52,052 nt of DNA from Flavobacteriaceae bacterium (GCA_024643385.1 JAHEMZ010000014.1:1-52052), one strand, 5' to 3'. Counted from the stretch's first letter, positions 44,035-52,052 are shown. Numbers and translations are program-made. Notes: generated from the letters alone by a model not told the origin.

Positions 44035-44625
44035 TTATCGATGTTTTCCTTTTTCCCATCCGTGTTTTCCCAGGTAATGTTCTCCACTTTCCACGGCGCC
44101 TTCTTCAATGGAGGTTCCCATGGAATCGTTCCAGCGGTTGAGGTAACCAAACAACGAAATTACGCCTAACATCTCCACGATCTCGCCTTCATTCCAATGC
44201 TCGTATAAGCGATATTTTATGGTTTCATCTACCACATTTGGCACTTGAGATGCTGCTAAGGAAAAATCCAATGCCGCTCGCTCCGCTTCATTAAAAGCCG
44301 GATGGGTACGGTATTCCCAGATATTATCCAACTGTTCTTGCTCGGCTCCATAGCGTTCTGCGGCCCGAATCGCATGCGCTTGGCAATAACGACAGCCGGT
44401 AGCATTGCTACTTACCCAGGCGATCATGCGTTTTAATGCGGAGGTCACTCGACCTTCGTTCGCCATCACCGCCTTGTTGAGGTTGATAAAGGCCTTACTG
44501 ATCGCGGGTCTGCGTTGCATGGTGAGCACACTATTGGGACAAAAACCCAGGGTTTCATTAAAGAATTCGGCCAATTGTTTGGTTTCCAAATCGTGTTCGG
44601 GGGAGAGGGGAGTGACTAAGGGCAT
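44035..44625 (-). CDS. Carboxymuconolactone-decarboxylase/AhpD-like protein (peroxidase-related)
   Basis: 196 residues, all-helical. The AhpD-type redox motif is C78-R-Y-C81 with His84 (SSNATGCRYCQAHAIRAAERYG). The N-terminal PNSVLTMQRRPAISKAFINL and the late WNDSMGTSIEEGAVE segment match the 'peroxidase-related enzyme' branch. It probably acts in peroxide or alkylhydroperoxide defence as a thiol reductase, but no partner AhpC is nearby, so the role is inferred from the family. It starts 2 bases after the delta-60-repeat gene's stop on the same strand. Confidence 0.88.
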   Translation of the reverse strand: MPLVTPLSPEHDLETKQLAEFFNETLGFCPNSVLTMQRRPAISKAFINLNKAVMANEGRVTSALKRMIAWVSSNATGCRYCQAHAIRAAERYGAEQEQLDNIWEYRTHPAFNEAERAALDFSLAASQVPNVVDETIKYRLYEHWNEGEIVEMLGVISLFGYLNRWNDSMGTSIEEGAVESGEHYLGKHGWEKGKHR

Positions 44626-44627
44626 GG

Positions 44628-46085
44628 TTAGTTTTTGATGAGTTTAAAGGTTTGGTTTGCGAGGTTCATAAAATACATTCCGGATGCATACAGCGACAGA
44701 TCAATGGAGAAATTTTGTGATTCAAAAGCACCTTCTTGAATAAGCTTGCCGGAGATGTCCACAATTTGGTATTCGGAAACGGTATCGTTCAGTTGAGATA
44801 ACGCAATATTAAAAATACCTTGGGAGGGATTGGGGGAAATAAGGACTTTGCTCAATGTGTTTTCATCAATTCCCAGTGGACTATTGATAAATTTTTGTAA
44901 AACAATATATCTCTCAGGATTATACCAAATAGAACTTCCTGTCAATAAAAGGTTTCCATCGAGTAACGTTTGAAGGTTGTATGACCCTAAAGTCCCTGAA
45001 TTTGAATGCAATACAAAGGAAACGTCTAAATTTCCATCACTAAAAATTCTTCGATAATAAGGATCTGTCCCCCCTTCCCAATCGGTAAAACTATTATCCA
45101 CAATAACCCTTTGATTCTCCTGAATGATGGACCCAATTAAACCTTCCACCGTACCATTCCCAAAAGATGGGTCAAGATCTCCTTCCGGCTTTAATTTGAT
45201 CATTTTTTTAAATTCATTGAAATCGAAATCGGAATAGTTACAACTGACTAAAATACTTTCATCTGGAAAAGCTAAACATCTGCAAAAGTAGTAGATATTC
45301 TCAATTGGAATAAGTTGCAGACCATTATCTCCAAAACCTTCGTCTAGAGATCCATTGGGACTGAACCTTAAAAGCATGAAAGTTTGGGTATTATTTTGTG
45401 AAATCCGATATAGGATGAAAAATCCTTCATCTGTCAACATTTCAACATCACCTAAAGAAACTGAGGAAGACTCAGAAATCGGATAGATTAATTCTCCATT
45501 ATTACCAAATGACGGATCTGGTGTTCCATCGGGTAAAAAGCGTTTCATCAAAATTTGATATTCATCAGAGACCCACCCCAAGGTAACTGCCATGATTTTA
45601 CCACTTTCAGCGACCTCTAAACGGCCCGAAGAGAAATTGGAATCAAACAAATCGATGGAACCATTAATACCAAAAGTAGTGTCGACGCTTCCGTCCGGAA
45701 AAAATTGAGTCAAAATGGTTGGGATGTTATATCCACTGAATTTGATCAACATCTTATCACTCGCTTGAATTTTAATATCCGTGTAGGAGGCGTTGTCTAT
45801 TATAGCTGAACGAATTATGCCATTATCACCAAAACTCACATCTAATATGCCGTTTTCCAAATAAGAAGCGATAAATTTCTCTGGTTCTCCGGTGTTAGGA
45901 TAAAAGGCGCCGACTACCAGAATGTGACCTAAAGAATTCTCGGCAGCCGCATAAAAAATCTCCTCGCCATCACCAAGATCTGTTTCAACAATACCATTAT
46001 CACCAAAACTCAAATCCGGACTTCCATCTTGCGCAAAAAGTGGGATGGAAAAAAACACAACCCAAACTAAAAATACATTTTTCAT
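44628..46085 (-). CDS. T9SS-secreted delta-60 repeat protein
   Basis: 485 residues from ATG 46085 (MKNVFLVWVV); an in-frame TTG six bases further up is rejected. The signal peptide ends at LFAQ. Residues ~22-400 contain about eight delta-60-type repeats, each built around D-x-S/T-FG-x-NG (for example DLSFGDNGIVETDLG, DVSFGDNGIIRS, DTTFGINGSIDLF, DPSFGNNGELIY, DEGFGDNGLQLI, DPSFGNGTVEG). They are expected to fold as a beta-propeller or solenoid. The C-terminal T9SS type A tail begins SKVLISPNPSQGIFNIALSQ and ends FKLIKN. The function is unknown; it is a surface or secreted protein. The next gene starts 2 bases after its stop. Confidence 0.85.
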   Translation of the reverse strand: MKNVFLVWVVFFSIPLFAQDGSPDLSFGDNGIVETDLGDGEEIFYAAAENSLGHILVVGAFYPNTGEPEKFIASYLENGILDVSFGDNGIIRSAIIDNASYTDIKIQASDKMLIKFSGYNIPTILTQFFPDGSVDTTFGINGSIDLFDSNFSSGRLEVAESGKIMAVTLGWVSDEYQILMKRFLPDGTPDPSFGNNGELIYPISESSSVSLGDVEMLTDEGFFILYRISQNNTQTFMLLRFSPNGSLDEGFGDNGLQLIPIENIYYFCRCLAFPDESILVSCNYSDFDFNEFKKMIKLKPEGDLDPSFGNGTVEGLIGSIIQENQRVIVDNSFTDWEGGTDPYYRRIFSDGNLDVSFVLHSNSGTLGSYNLQTLLDGNLLLTGSSIWYNPERYIVLQKFINSPLGIDENTLSKVLISPNPSQGIFNIALSQLNDTVSEYQIVDISGKLIQEGAFESQNFSIDLSLYASGMYFMNLANQTFKLIKN

Positions 46086-46209
46086 CGTCAATAATTTTAT
46101 AAATTAGGGGAGGTTTGTCGTTTTAAAGTTAATAATTAATTTCTGAACTTGCCCGAACATATTGTACCTTTACCTTTCTACTCCCCTGAATTTTATGAAT
46201 TAATTCGTT

Positions 46210-47901
46210 ATGCGCTGGACCCTTTTACCCAAACCGGAAAGCTCTCAAATAGCTCAACTTTCAAAAGAGTTGGGAGTGGATCCCTTTATTACGACCCTAC
46301 TATTGCAACGAGGGATCGATACCTTTGAAGCGGCCAAAAAGTTCTTCCGACCTAGCCTTGACGATCTGCACGACCCCTATTTGATGAAGGACATGGACCG
46401 TGCTGTTGAAAGAATTGAAAAAGCCATCGCCAAAGGGGAAAATATTTTAGTCTTCGGGGATTACGATGTCGACGGAACCACAGCCGTGGCTTTGATGTCT
46501 TCCTATCTGAAATCCTATTATCCGAATGTGGCCACCTATATCCCGGATCGCTATGAAGAGGGCTACGGCGTGTCGTATCAGGGGATCGATTTTGCAGAGG
46601 ATAACGGTTTTACGCTGATCATTGCTCTCGACTGCGGCATTAAAGCCATCGAGAAAGTCACCTATGCCAAAGAAAGAGGGATCGACTTTATTATCTGCGA
46701 TCACCACAGACCGGGGGACACCCTTCCGGAGGCCATTGCTGTACTGGACCCCAAACGTGCTGATTGTAATTATCCGTATGATGAACTTTGTGGCTGTGGC
46801 GTTGGATTTAAACTGGTACAGGCATTAGCGCAACATCGCGGACAATCGATGGATGATCTCATCTTGTATTTGGACCTGGTGGCCACGGCGATCGGGGCCG
46901 ATATCGTCCCGATCACCGGAGAGAACCGGATCTTAGCTTACTTTGGACTAAAGGTGATCAATTCGAATCCCAGAACAGGGTTTAAAGCCATTTTGAATCA
47001 GGTGAAAAAGGAGTCGTTGACCATTACCGATGTGGTCTTTATCATTGCACCCCGCATCAATGCGGCCGGAAGGATGAAGCATGGGAATCATGCCGTGGCC
47101 TTACTCACCGAGACCGATCTTGAAAAGGCCGTTGAATTCGCTGCTGAAATTGAAGGATTTAACTCAGACCGTCGCGCGGCCGATCAGCAGATCACAGAAG
47201 AGGCCTTACAACTTATTATCGCTAATGAAGAACAGGACCGAATGACAACCGTGGTTTATAAGGATTCCTGGCATAAAGGAGTGATCGGGATCGTGGCCTC
47301 CCGACTTACGGAGACCTATTACCGACCTACTTTGGTTTTCACTAAGAATGGTGAAAAGTTGGCTGCTTCAGCGCGCTCGGTCAAAGGGTTTGACGTTTAT
47401 AATGCGTTGGAAGGATGTGCTGAGTATATCGAACAATTCGGGGGACATAAATATGCGGCCGGGCTTACCCTGTTGGAAAAGGATTATGAAAATTTTAAAA
47501 AGGCCTTTGAACAAGTAGTTGCAGAAACCATCGACCCAAAATTACTCACCCCCGAGCTAAAAATAGATGCAGAGATCGATCTGCAGGAGATCACGCCAAA
47601 GTTCTATCGTATTTTAAAACAATTCGGGCCCTTTGGTCCGGGAAATATGACCCCGGTTTTTATGACACAAGGAGTGCAGGATGTTGGATATGGAAAAACG
47701 GTGGGGGCAGATAATTCGCACTTACGTTTGGTGGTGAAACAAGGAAATTCACCTCAATTTACCGGAATTGGCTTCGGAATGGCAGAGAAGGAAGCCATTG
47801 CCTGTAACGGGCATCTGTTTAAAATGGCCTATGTGATCGATGAAAATGAATGGCAAGGAAATGTGAGCCTACAGCTGCGGATCAAGGATATTATGAAGTG
47901 A
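46210..47901 (+). CDS. recJ: Single-stranded-DNA exonuclease RecJ
   Basis: 563 residues. DHH-superfamily motifs include DYDVDGTTA at 84-92, ALDCG at 139-143 and CDHHRPGD at 163-170. A DHHA1 domain follows, with APRINAAGRMKHGNHAV and the RSVKGFDVYNALEG / GGHKYAAGLTL block. A C-terminal OB-like DNA-binding domain (~455-563) completes it. It degrades single-stranded DNA 5' to 3' in mismatch repair and recombination, using Mn2+. It overlaps the convergent lpxH gene by 11 bases at the 3' end. A weak -7-like TACCTTTA lies at 46165-46172. Confidence 0.97.
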   Translation: MRWTLLPKPESSQIAQLSKELGVDPFITTLLLQRGIDTFEAAKKFFRPSLDDLHDPYLMKDMDRAVERIEKAIAKGENILVFGDYDVDGTTAVALMSSYLKSYYPNVATYIPDRYEEGYGVSYQGIDFAEDNGFTLIIALDCGIKAIEKVTYAKERGIDFIICDHHRPGDTLPEAIAVLDPKRADCNYPYDELCGCGVGFKLVQALAQHRGQSMDDLILYLDLVATAIGADIVPITGENRILAYFGLKVINSNPRTGFKAILNQVKKESLTITDVVFIIAPRINAAGRMKHGNHAVALLTETDLEKAVEFAAEIEGFNSDRRAADQQITEEALQLIIANEEQDRMTTVVYKDSWHKGVIGIVASRLTETYYRPTLVFTKNGEKLAASARSVKGFDVYNALEGCAEYIEQFGGHKYAAGLTLLEKDYENFKKAFEQVVAETIDPKLLTPELKIDAEIDLQEITPKFYRILKQFGPFGPGNMTPVFMTQGVQDVGYGKTVGADNSHLRLVVKQGNSPQFTGIGFGMAEKEAIACNGHLFKMAYVIDENEWQGNVSLQLRIKDIMK

Positions 47902-48649
47902 ATTCCTTCAGCTGAAATCGTTCCCCATCGAAAACCCCATAGGAATAATGACTGATCCAATCGCCCAGATTGTAATAGGTGGATTTATCCCCTACCTGAA
48001 TTTCCATCGGTAAATGCCGATGACCAAAGACGAAATAATCGTAATGCTTCTCCTCCAATTTACGTTTAGCGTATAAAGCCAGCCATTCTTTATCTTCTCC
48101 TAAGAACTGACGATCTTCGTCGCCTGAGATGAGTTTGTTCTTCACCGAAAGGTATTGTGCAAAACGCATTCCCCAATCCGGGTGTAACCAACGGTACAAC
48201 CATTTGGAGAAAGGATTGATAAAAACCTTTTTCATTCGTTTATAGCCCTTATCTCCCGGACCTTTCCCATCGCCATGTCCGATCAGAAAAGTTTTGTCAT
48301 TAAAAGTGAATTCCTTGACATCACGATAGATGGGAATGTTCAGTTCGGTTTCAAAATAGTCGCGCATCCACAGATCGTGATTCCCCACAAAAAAATAGAT
48401 AGGGATCCCGCTATCACTGATTTCCGCCAACTTGCCCAGTACACGGGTAAAACCTCTGGGGACTACCGTCTTGTATTCAAACCAAAAGTCGAAGAGATCG
48501 CCTAAAAGAAAAATGGCCGCTGCATCTACTTTTACCGTGTCTAGCCACGCCACGAACTTTTTTTCCCGCGGCAGGCTTTCTTCCGAAGTAGGCGCTCCTA
48601 AATGGTTATCACTGGAGAAGTATATTTTTTTACCTGCAGGGATTTGCAT
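47891..48649 (-). CDS. lpxH: UDP-2,3-diacylglucosamine diphosphatase (LpxH-like metallophosphatase)
   Basis: 252 residues, a calcineurin-like phosphoesterase. Metal ligands are visible as D14-x-H16 (FSSDNHLGA), GDLFDFWFEYK at 50-60 (Asp51), GNHD at 89-92, GHGDGKGPGDKGYKRMK at 124-140 and GHRH near 217. It removes UMP from UDP-2,3-diacylglucosamine to give lipid X in lipid A synthesis, a peripheral inner-membrane step. The Bacteroidota form differs from E. coli LpxH in detail, so the assignment rests on motif layout. A near-consensus -7 box TATCTTTA lies at 48662-48655 on the minus strand. Confidence 0.9.
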   Translation of the reverse strand: MQIPAGKKIYFSSDNHLGAPTSEESLPREKKFVAWLDTVKVDAAAIFLLGDLFDFWFEYKTVVPRGFTRVLGKLAEISDSGIPIYFFVGNHDLWMRDYFETELNIPIYRDVKEFTFNDKTFLIGHGDGKGPGDKGYKRMKKVFINPFSKWLYRWLHPDWGMRFAQYLSVKNKLISGDEDRQFLGEDKEWLALYAKRKLEEKHYDYFVFGHRHLPMEIQVGDKSTYYNLGDWISHYSYGVFDGERFQLKEFTS

Positions 48650-48698
48650 GGGTTAAAGATAGCTAAAAAGTGAATGTGGGATGCTCGTATGCATGACA

Positions 48699-49151
48699 TC
48701 AGGTATTTTCAGATGCAAACCATTCGGCATAGCTGCTTTCCGTTTCTTGTAATTTCAAAGAATGCAGGGCAATGGTGGAAGGCAAACGTTTACTAATCTT
48801 TTGGGCAAAATCAATTACCATCATTTCACTGGTGGGTTGGTAGTCGACCAATAATACATTGTGGCCTCTTTGTTCCAGTTCTTTTGCTAATTCTACATGG
48901 GGGGTATGCTTATTGAACACCGTAGCATGGTCAAAAACATCCACGATCTCTTCCTTTACAATTTTCTTCAGGTCACTAAAATCGATCACCATCCCATATT
49001 TCACATGGTTGGGATCATTGATGGGAACCCCGACCACGGTTACCGATAATTTATAACTATGCCCATGAACATTGCGACATTTACCGTCATAACCATACAA
49101 GGCGTGACCGGTTTCAAACGTAAACAGCTTTGTAATTCTAATCTTACTCAT
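48699..49151 (-). CDS. queD: 6-carboxy-5,6,7,8-tetrahydropterin synthase
   Basis: 150 residues, T-fold enzyme. Zinc ligands are His16, His29 and His31, with catalytic Cys25 between them (ETGHALYGYDGKCRNVHGHS). FDHATVFN near 74 and the late LQETESSYAEWF block complete the PTPS/QueD signature. It converts dihydroneopterin triphosphate to carboxytetrahydropterin in queuosine synthesis. The other que genes are not in the window. It is divergent from the 2OG-oxygenase gene. Its -7 box is five bases from the ATG. Confidence 0.95.
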   Translation of the reverse strand: MSKIRITKLFTFETGHALYGYDGKCRNVHGHSYKLSVTVVGVPINDPNHVKYGMVIDFSDLKKIVKEEIVDVFDHATVFNKHTPHVELAKELEQRGHNVLLVDYQPTSEMMVIDFAQKISKRLPSTIALHSLKLQETESSYAEWFASENT

Positions 49152-49156
49152 GGTTT

Positions 49157-49164
49157 CAAAGATA
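49157..49164 (-). promoter_or_regulatory. -7 promoter box of queD, five bases from the ATG
   Basis: Reads TATCTTTG on the minus strand, a full TAnnTTTG match, ending five bases before the queD ATG (49151). A plus-strand CAA at 49179-49181 could be a -33 TTG, but its 14-base spacer is short. Confidence 0.45.
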
Positions 49165-49186
49165 CGGTATTTTCATTTCAAAAGAA

Positions 49187-49220
49187 TTTTGATGAGGGTA
49201 TCTGTTTGAAATGTATATTT
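49187..49220 (+). promoter_or_regulatory. Promoter of the 2OG-Fe(II) oxygenase gene
   Basis: TTTTG at 49187-49191, a 21-base spacer and TATATTTG at 49213-49220. An ATG at 49211 overlaps the -7 box and so is not the start codon; the used ATG is at 49244. Confidence 0.6.
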
Positions 49221-49243
49221 GCGCACTTTTCTCCATAACGCCT

Positions 49244-49879
49244 ATGAGCACTGAATTGTTCGAACAATTGGAATTTGTTGAAAATCCTTTGTTTGAAACG
49301 ATTATCGAAGATCTCTTACAACAACATTACAGTGTTGTGGAGCATTTCTTTTCCTCTTCGGAAGTGATCGCCCTGCGAAACAATTTGTTGCTGAAATATG
49401 AAGAGGATCGATTCAGAAAATCGGGTATAGGAAATCATCTTCATCAGGAGATCGACAAAAGTATTCGGGGGGATTTTATCCTTTGGATCGATGAAACAAA
49501 GGCTGATCCTGTTGAACAATTATTTTTTAAGAAGATCGATTCGTTGGTCCAATACCTGAATAAAACCTGTTTTTTGGGGATTCTACAGCAGGAATTTCAT
49601 TATGCGGTCTATCCGAAAGGAGCTTTTTATAAGCGTCATTTGGATACGTTTCAGAATGACGATCGTCGCAAACTTTCATTGGTCTGCTATTTGAATGAAG
49701 ATCCCTGGCCAAAGGAAAATGGAGGGGAATTGACCCTTTACCTTGAGGAAGGGGAAAAGGAAATAGTTCCCTTGCCGGGAAGAGTAGTGATCTTTGAGAG
49801 TCAGCTATTGGAACACGAAGTGAAGCTGGTGAAAGATTCTGAACGTTTAAGCATCACCGGTTGGTTCAAGACCCGTTGA
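49244..49879 (+). CDS. 2OG-Fe(II) oxygenase (prolyl-4-hydroxylase-like)
   Basis: 211 residues from ATG 49244 (MSTELFEQLE); an earlier ATG at 49211 sits in the promoter box. The double-stranded beta-helix carries iron ligands His132 and Asp134 (RHLDTFQ) and His191 (LEHEVK), with Arg201 (ERLSITGWF) for 2-oxoglutarate. The 2OG-FeII P4H-like pattern includes LSLVCYLNEDPWPKENGGEL. The substrate is unknown; bacterial relatives hydroxylate proteins such as EF-Tu or repair alkylated DNA. It is divergent from queD and converges on the MATE gene with a two-base gap. Confidence 0.9.
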   Translation: MSTELFEQLEFVENPLFETIIEDLLQQHYSVVEHFFSSSEVIALRNNLLLKYEEDRFRKSGIGNHLHQEIDKSIRGDFILWIDETKADPVEQLFFKKIDSLVQYLNKTCFLGILQQEFHYAVYPKGAFYKRHLDTFQNDDRRKLSLVCYLNEDPWPKENGGELTLYLEEGEKEIVPLPGRVVIFESQLLEHEVKLVKDSERLSITGWFKTR

Positions 49880-49881
49880 GA

Positions 49882-51234
49882 CTAGTCGGAGATCAACGGA
49901 TGGTATTTCTGTTTGAATTTTATGATCAGGGCAATTGCTCTGAATGCCACCCAGCATAATAAAGCCACCCATATTCCAACTAAGTCCCAACGCAGGTATT
50001 GAGTGAGGTATAAAATTGGAATGAATGCAATAAAAGTGGCGCTCAGCAATACATTCCGAAGGTAGGCCATTTCACCTAAGCCTTTAAAGACGGCGTCCAT
50101 CGTGAAGGCGAGTGCATTGAGTGGCTGACTGATGATCACCAAAAAGAACATGGGGTAGAATACGTTCAATACCGACGGGTCCTTACTGAAAAGCAGCCCC
50201 AGGGGGGTATAAAAAACAGCCAGAAGGATCATTAACAAAGCGGCAACGCCCAGATTATATGCATTCACTTTTCGGGTGAGTGCGGATAATCCCTTGTAAT
50301 CTTTTGCTCCCAGCAATTTACCCCCCAAAATGTTACCCGCTGCACCGTACCCATCCACGAAGAAGGCCGTGAACAGCCAGATATTAATGGCAATGGCATG
50401 TGCTGCAATATATTCGGTACCCAAAGCGGTTGCTTCTCTCACCGCCAACATTAATGCGGTATTAAGCGCAATAGATCGGATGAACAAATTAAAGCTCATT
50501 TGCACCAAGCGATTGACTTCAGGATGCAGGGGCAGGTGAATTTTCAGTGAGATGTTCGTTTTTTTTAACAAGAGGATCAAGGAGATCATAGCCATGGCAA
50601 TTTGGGCGATCAGACTGGCCCAAGCGGCGCCTTCAATGCCCATGGCAGGGATATAACCATCCACTCCAAAAACGAATAGGATATCCAGAACCACATTGAT
50701 AACTGTACCAATAATGGCGACCACCATAGGCCAAAAGGTGTTTTGTAACCCTCTGAAGATACCAAAGGCAGCAAAGGTGAAGAGGGTCAGCGGGAATCCC
50801 CAAACGCGAATGTTATAGTAATCGATACTGAATTTAAGAATTAACCCTTCCGCATTGAGTAACCGAAAGATCTCTTCCACAAAAAAGTAGGTAGTGGTCA
50901 GCACTAGGATACTCAATATTACATTGAATAAAATGGCCTGTGCCGGAAAATTCTTAAGTTGATCTAAATTGCCTGCACCTAAATTCTGCGCAATGATCGT
51001 CGCAATTGCCGCACGAGTCTGTGCAAGGATCCAGATAAGCATCGAGAGAAAAGACCCAACTACACCCACAGCCGCAAGGGATTCTGTGGCAAATTGAGGA
51101 ATATTTCCCACCACGGCCGCATCTGTACTGGACAAGATGGGTTCTGCAATACCGGCAATGATTGCCGGAATCGCCAATTGTTGAATACGTTTAAAGGAAA
51201 TATCGTTTTTCAAGTGGTAAAGGTAATTATTCAT
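49882..51234 (-). CDS. MATE family multidrug/cation exporter
   Basis: 450 residues from ATG 51234 (MNNYLYHLKNDISFKRIQQL); a longer frame to 51306 adds 24 polar residues that overlap the divergent gene. Twelve hydrophobic helices form the MATE fold. IPAIIAGIAEPILSSTDAAVVG at the start of the first bundle is the typical TM1 with its conserved Pro, and a QNLGAGN-type loop follows the next helix. It exports cationic drugs or metabolites in exchange for Na+ or H+; the substrate is not predictable. It converges on the oxygenase gene. Confidence 0.9.
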   Translation of the reverse strand: MNNYLYHLKNDISFKRIQQLAIPAIIAGIAEPILSSTDAAVVGNIPQFATESLAAVGVVGSFLSMLIWILAQTRAAIATIIAQNLGAGNLDQLKNFPAQAILFNVILSILVLTTTYFFVEEIFRLLNAEGLILKFSIDYYNIRVWGFPLTLFTFAAFGIFRGLQNTFWPMVVAIIGTVINVVLDILFVFGVDGYIPAMGIEGAAWASLIAQIAMAMISLILLLKKTNISLKIHLPLHPEVNRLVQMSFNLFIRSIALNTALMLAVREATALGTEYIAAHAIAINIWLFTAFFVDGYGAAGNILGGKLLGAKDYKGLSALTRKVNAYNLGVAALLMILLAVFYTPLGLLFSKDPSVLNVFYPMFFLVIISQPLNALAFTMDAVFKGLGEMAYLRNVLLSATFIAFIPILYLTQYLRWDLVGIWVALLCWVAFRAIALIIKFKQKYHPLISD

Positions 51235-51285
51235 CCTGCAAATGATGATGGGAAAGTATTGATTTCCCTTATGCGAATAAATAGA

Positions 51286-52052
51286 ATGTTTATCTTTAAA
51301 ATTCAAAAAGTTGCTTTGGGAACCTCCTCAGTTAAAAAATTATTCACAGTATCCTTTCTGTTGTGCAGGTTGTTGATGTTCGCACAGGAATGCCCTGCGT
51401 TGTTATCTCCTTTGAATGGTGCCACTAACGTGCCGGTAGATGCTGCCATACAGTGGGAAGAGGTGGTGGGGGTGACCGGATATATCATTTCCATTGGGAC
51501 GACTCCCGGGGGGGGAGAGATAGTGAATGAGCAACAAAATGGGAGCGATACTACCTTTACTCCTCCTTTGGGTTTGCCGGAATCAACGCTCATATATGTG
51601 CGAATCACACTCTTCTTTTTCGATCAGGACGATATCGTCTGTGAGAGTCGGTCGTTCACCACTGAAAATGTAACGATCTCACCGGAATGCAGTAGTTTGA
51701 CCAATCCCTTGAATGGGGAGTCAGGAGTGAATGTGGCGGTGAACCTTTCCTGGGAATATGCTGCTCGCGCTTCGGGATACCGACTTTCCTTAGGGACTTC
51801 TCCGGGGAGTACTGATATCCTCGACAATTTTGATGTAGGCAATGTATTGTCCTATAATCCACCCGTGAACTTTCCACCCGACACGATCATCTATGTTTCG
51901 GTGAACCCCTACAATGAAAACGGCATCGCAGAGGGTTGTTCGGAAGAGCACTTTACTACCGCCTCGTTGGGGGATCCACCCGGTTGTACACAACTGATCA
52001 CTCCGGCCAATGGAGCTATTAATGTTTCTCTTTCTCCTTTTATCGAATGGGA
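51286..52052 (+). CDS. Secreted Fn3/Ig-like repeat protein, cut by the right edge
   Basis: One frame is open from 51286 to the window end with no stop. The signal peptide is KKLFTVSFLLCRLLMFAQ, followed by ECPALLSPLNG. The rest is at least two and a half tandem repeats of ~95 residues, each opening with C-x(2-3)-L-x(1-2)-P-x-NG (51391, 51691 and 51987), then a strand with (T/S)GY(I/R)(I/L)S(I/L)GT(T/S)PG and ending in SFTT or HFTT. Such Cys-starting repeats are common in large flavobacterial surface proteins with T9SS or gliding-motility tails, which would lie beyond the edge. The start is uncertain: ATG 51271, ATG 51286 and TTG 51316 are all possible. The TTG lies after a TATCTTTA -7-like box and gives the tidiest signal peptide. 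Divergent from the MATE gene. Confidence 0.75.
   Translation, partial: MFIFKIQKVALGTSSVKKLFTVSFLLCRLLMFAQECPALLSPLNGATNVPVDAAIQWEEVVGVTGYIISIGTTPGGGEIVNEQQNGSDTTFTPPLGLPESTLIYVRITLFFFDQDDIVCESRSFTTENVTISPECSSLTNPLNGESGVNVAVNLSWEYAARASGYRLSLGTSPGSTDILDNFDVGNVLSYNPPVNFPPDTIIYVSVNPYNENGIAEGCSEEHFTTASLGDPPGCTQLITPANGAINVSLSPFIEW

Noticed and set aside
49211-49243. Upstream ATG for the 2OG oxygenase
   Set aside because: It overlaps the TATATTTG promoter box, so it would lie upstream of the transcript start. ATG 49244 gives a normal N-terminus.
1-52052. CRISPR arrays, insertion sequences, prophage or integrative element
   Set aside because: No regularly spaced direct repeats, no transposase, integrase or phage genes, and no target-site duplications at gene borders.

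Overview
The window is AT-rich chromosomal DNA from a member of the Bacteroidota, almost certainly a marine-type Flavobacteriaceae. The reasons are promoters of the form TTTG-N(18-21)-TAnnTTTG (for example before lepA, the tRNA and the 2OG-oxygenase gene), few Shine-Dalgarno sites, SusC/SusD proteins, Bacteroidota-style surface lipoprotein signals, three proteins with type IX secretion (T9SS) C-terminal tails, and flavobacterial versions of many housekeeping genes. I see no rRNA, CRISPR array, insertion sequence or prophage gene. Both edges cut a gene: a CPA1 cation/proton antiporter on the left and a repeat-rich secreted protein on the right.

Region 1 (1-18.2 kb) is mostly housekeeping: antiporter, small lipoprotein, lepA, an outer-membrane beta-barrel receptor, dusB, an FtsX/LolC-type permease with rbfA, methylmalonyl-CoA epimerase, a CAT-anticodon tRNA, a PID-CTERM-like mini-protein, ribE, pdxA, and the lipid/ribosome cluster yceD-rpmF-fabH-accB-accC. 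A three-gene overlapping set follows: FAD oxidoreductase, mtgA and a Gre-factor-like protein.

Region 2 (18.2-33.3 kb, all minus strand) is a polysaccharide utilization locus. In transcription order it holds an orphan ABC ATPase, a membrane-anchored sensor/HTH regulator, SusC, SusD, a PKD-containing glycan-binding lipoprotein, a GH16 endo-glucanase lipoprotein, a GH3 beta-glucosidase lipoprotein and a T9SS-secreted protein of unknown function. GH16 plus GH3 beside SusCD points to a beta-1,3-glucan such as laminarin. The lipoprotein signals predict a division of labour: SusD, the binding protein and GH16 on the cell surface, GH3 in the periplasm.

Region 3 (33.5-37.1 kb) has a DoxX-like membrane protein and an unusual pair: a T9SS-secreted FG-GAP/ASPIC propeller protein and a di-heme cytochrome lipoprotein predicted to face outward. 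Region 4 (37.1-51.2 kb) returns to housekeeping: asd, mscL, alr-tdk, an unknown coiled-coil protein with rsmI, an M61 peptidase, an AhpD-like protein, a delta-60-repeat T9SS protein, recJ, lpxH, queD, a 2OG-Fe(II) oxygenase and a MATE exporter. The last ~770 bases begin a large Fn3/Ig-like repeat protein.

No wholly new system is obvious. The best candidates for undescribed biology are the accessory proteins of the glucan locus (the terminal T9SS protein, the unnamed N-terminal module of the GH16 enzyme, the orphan ABC ATPase) and the cytochrome/ASPIC pair. Residue positions were counted by hand and domain limits are approximate; no database search was run.
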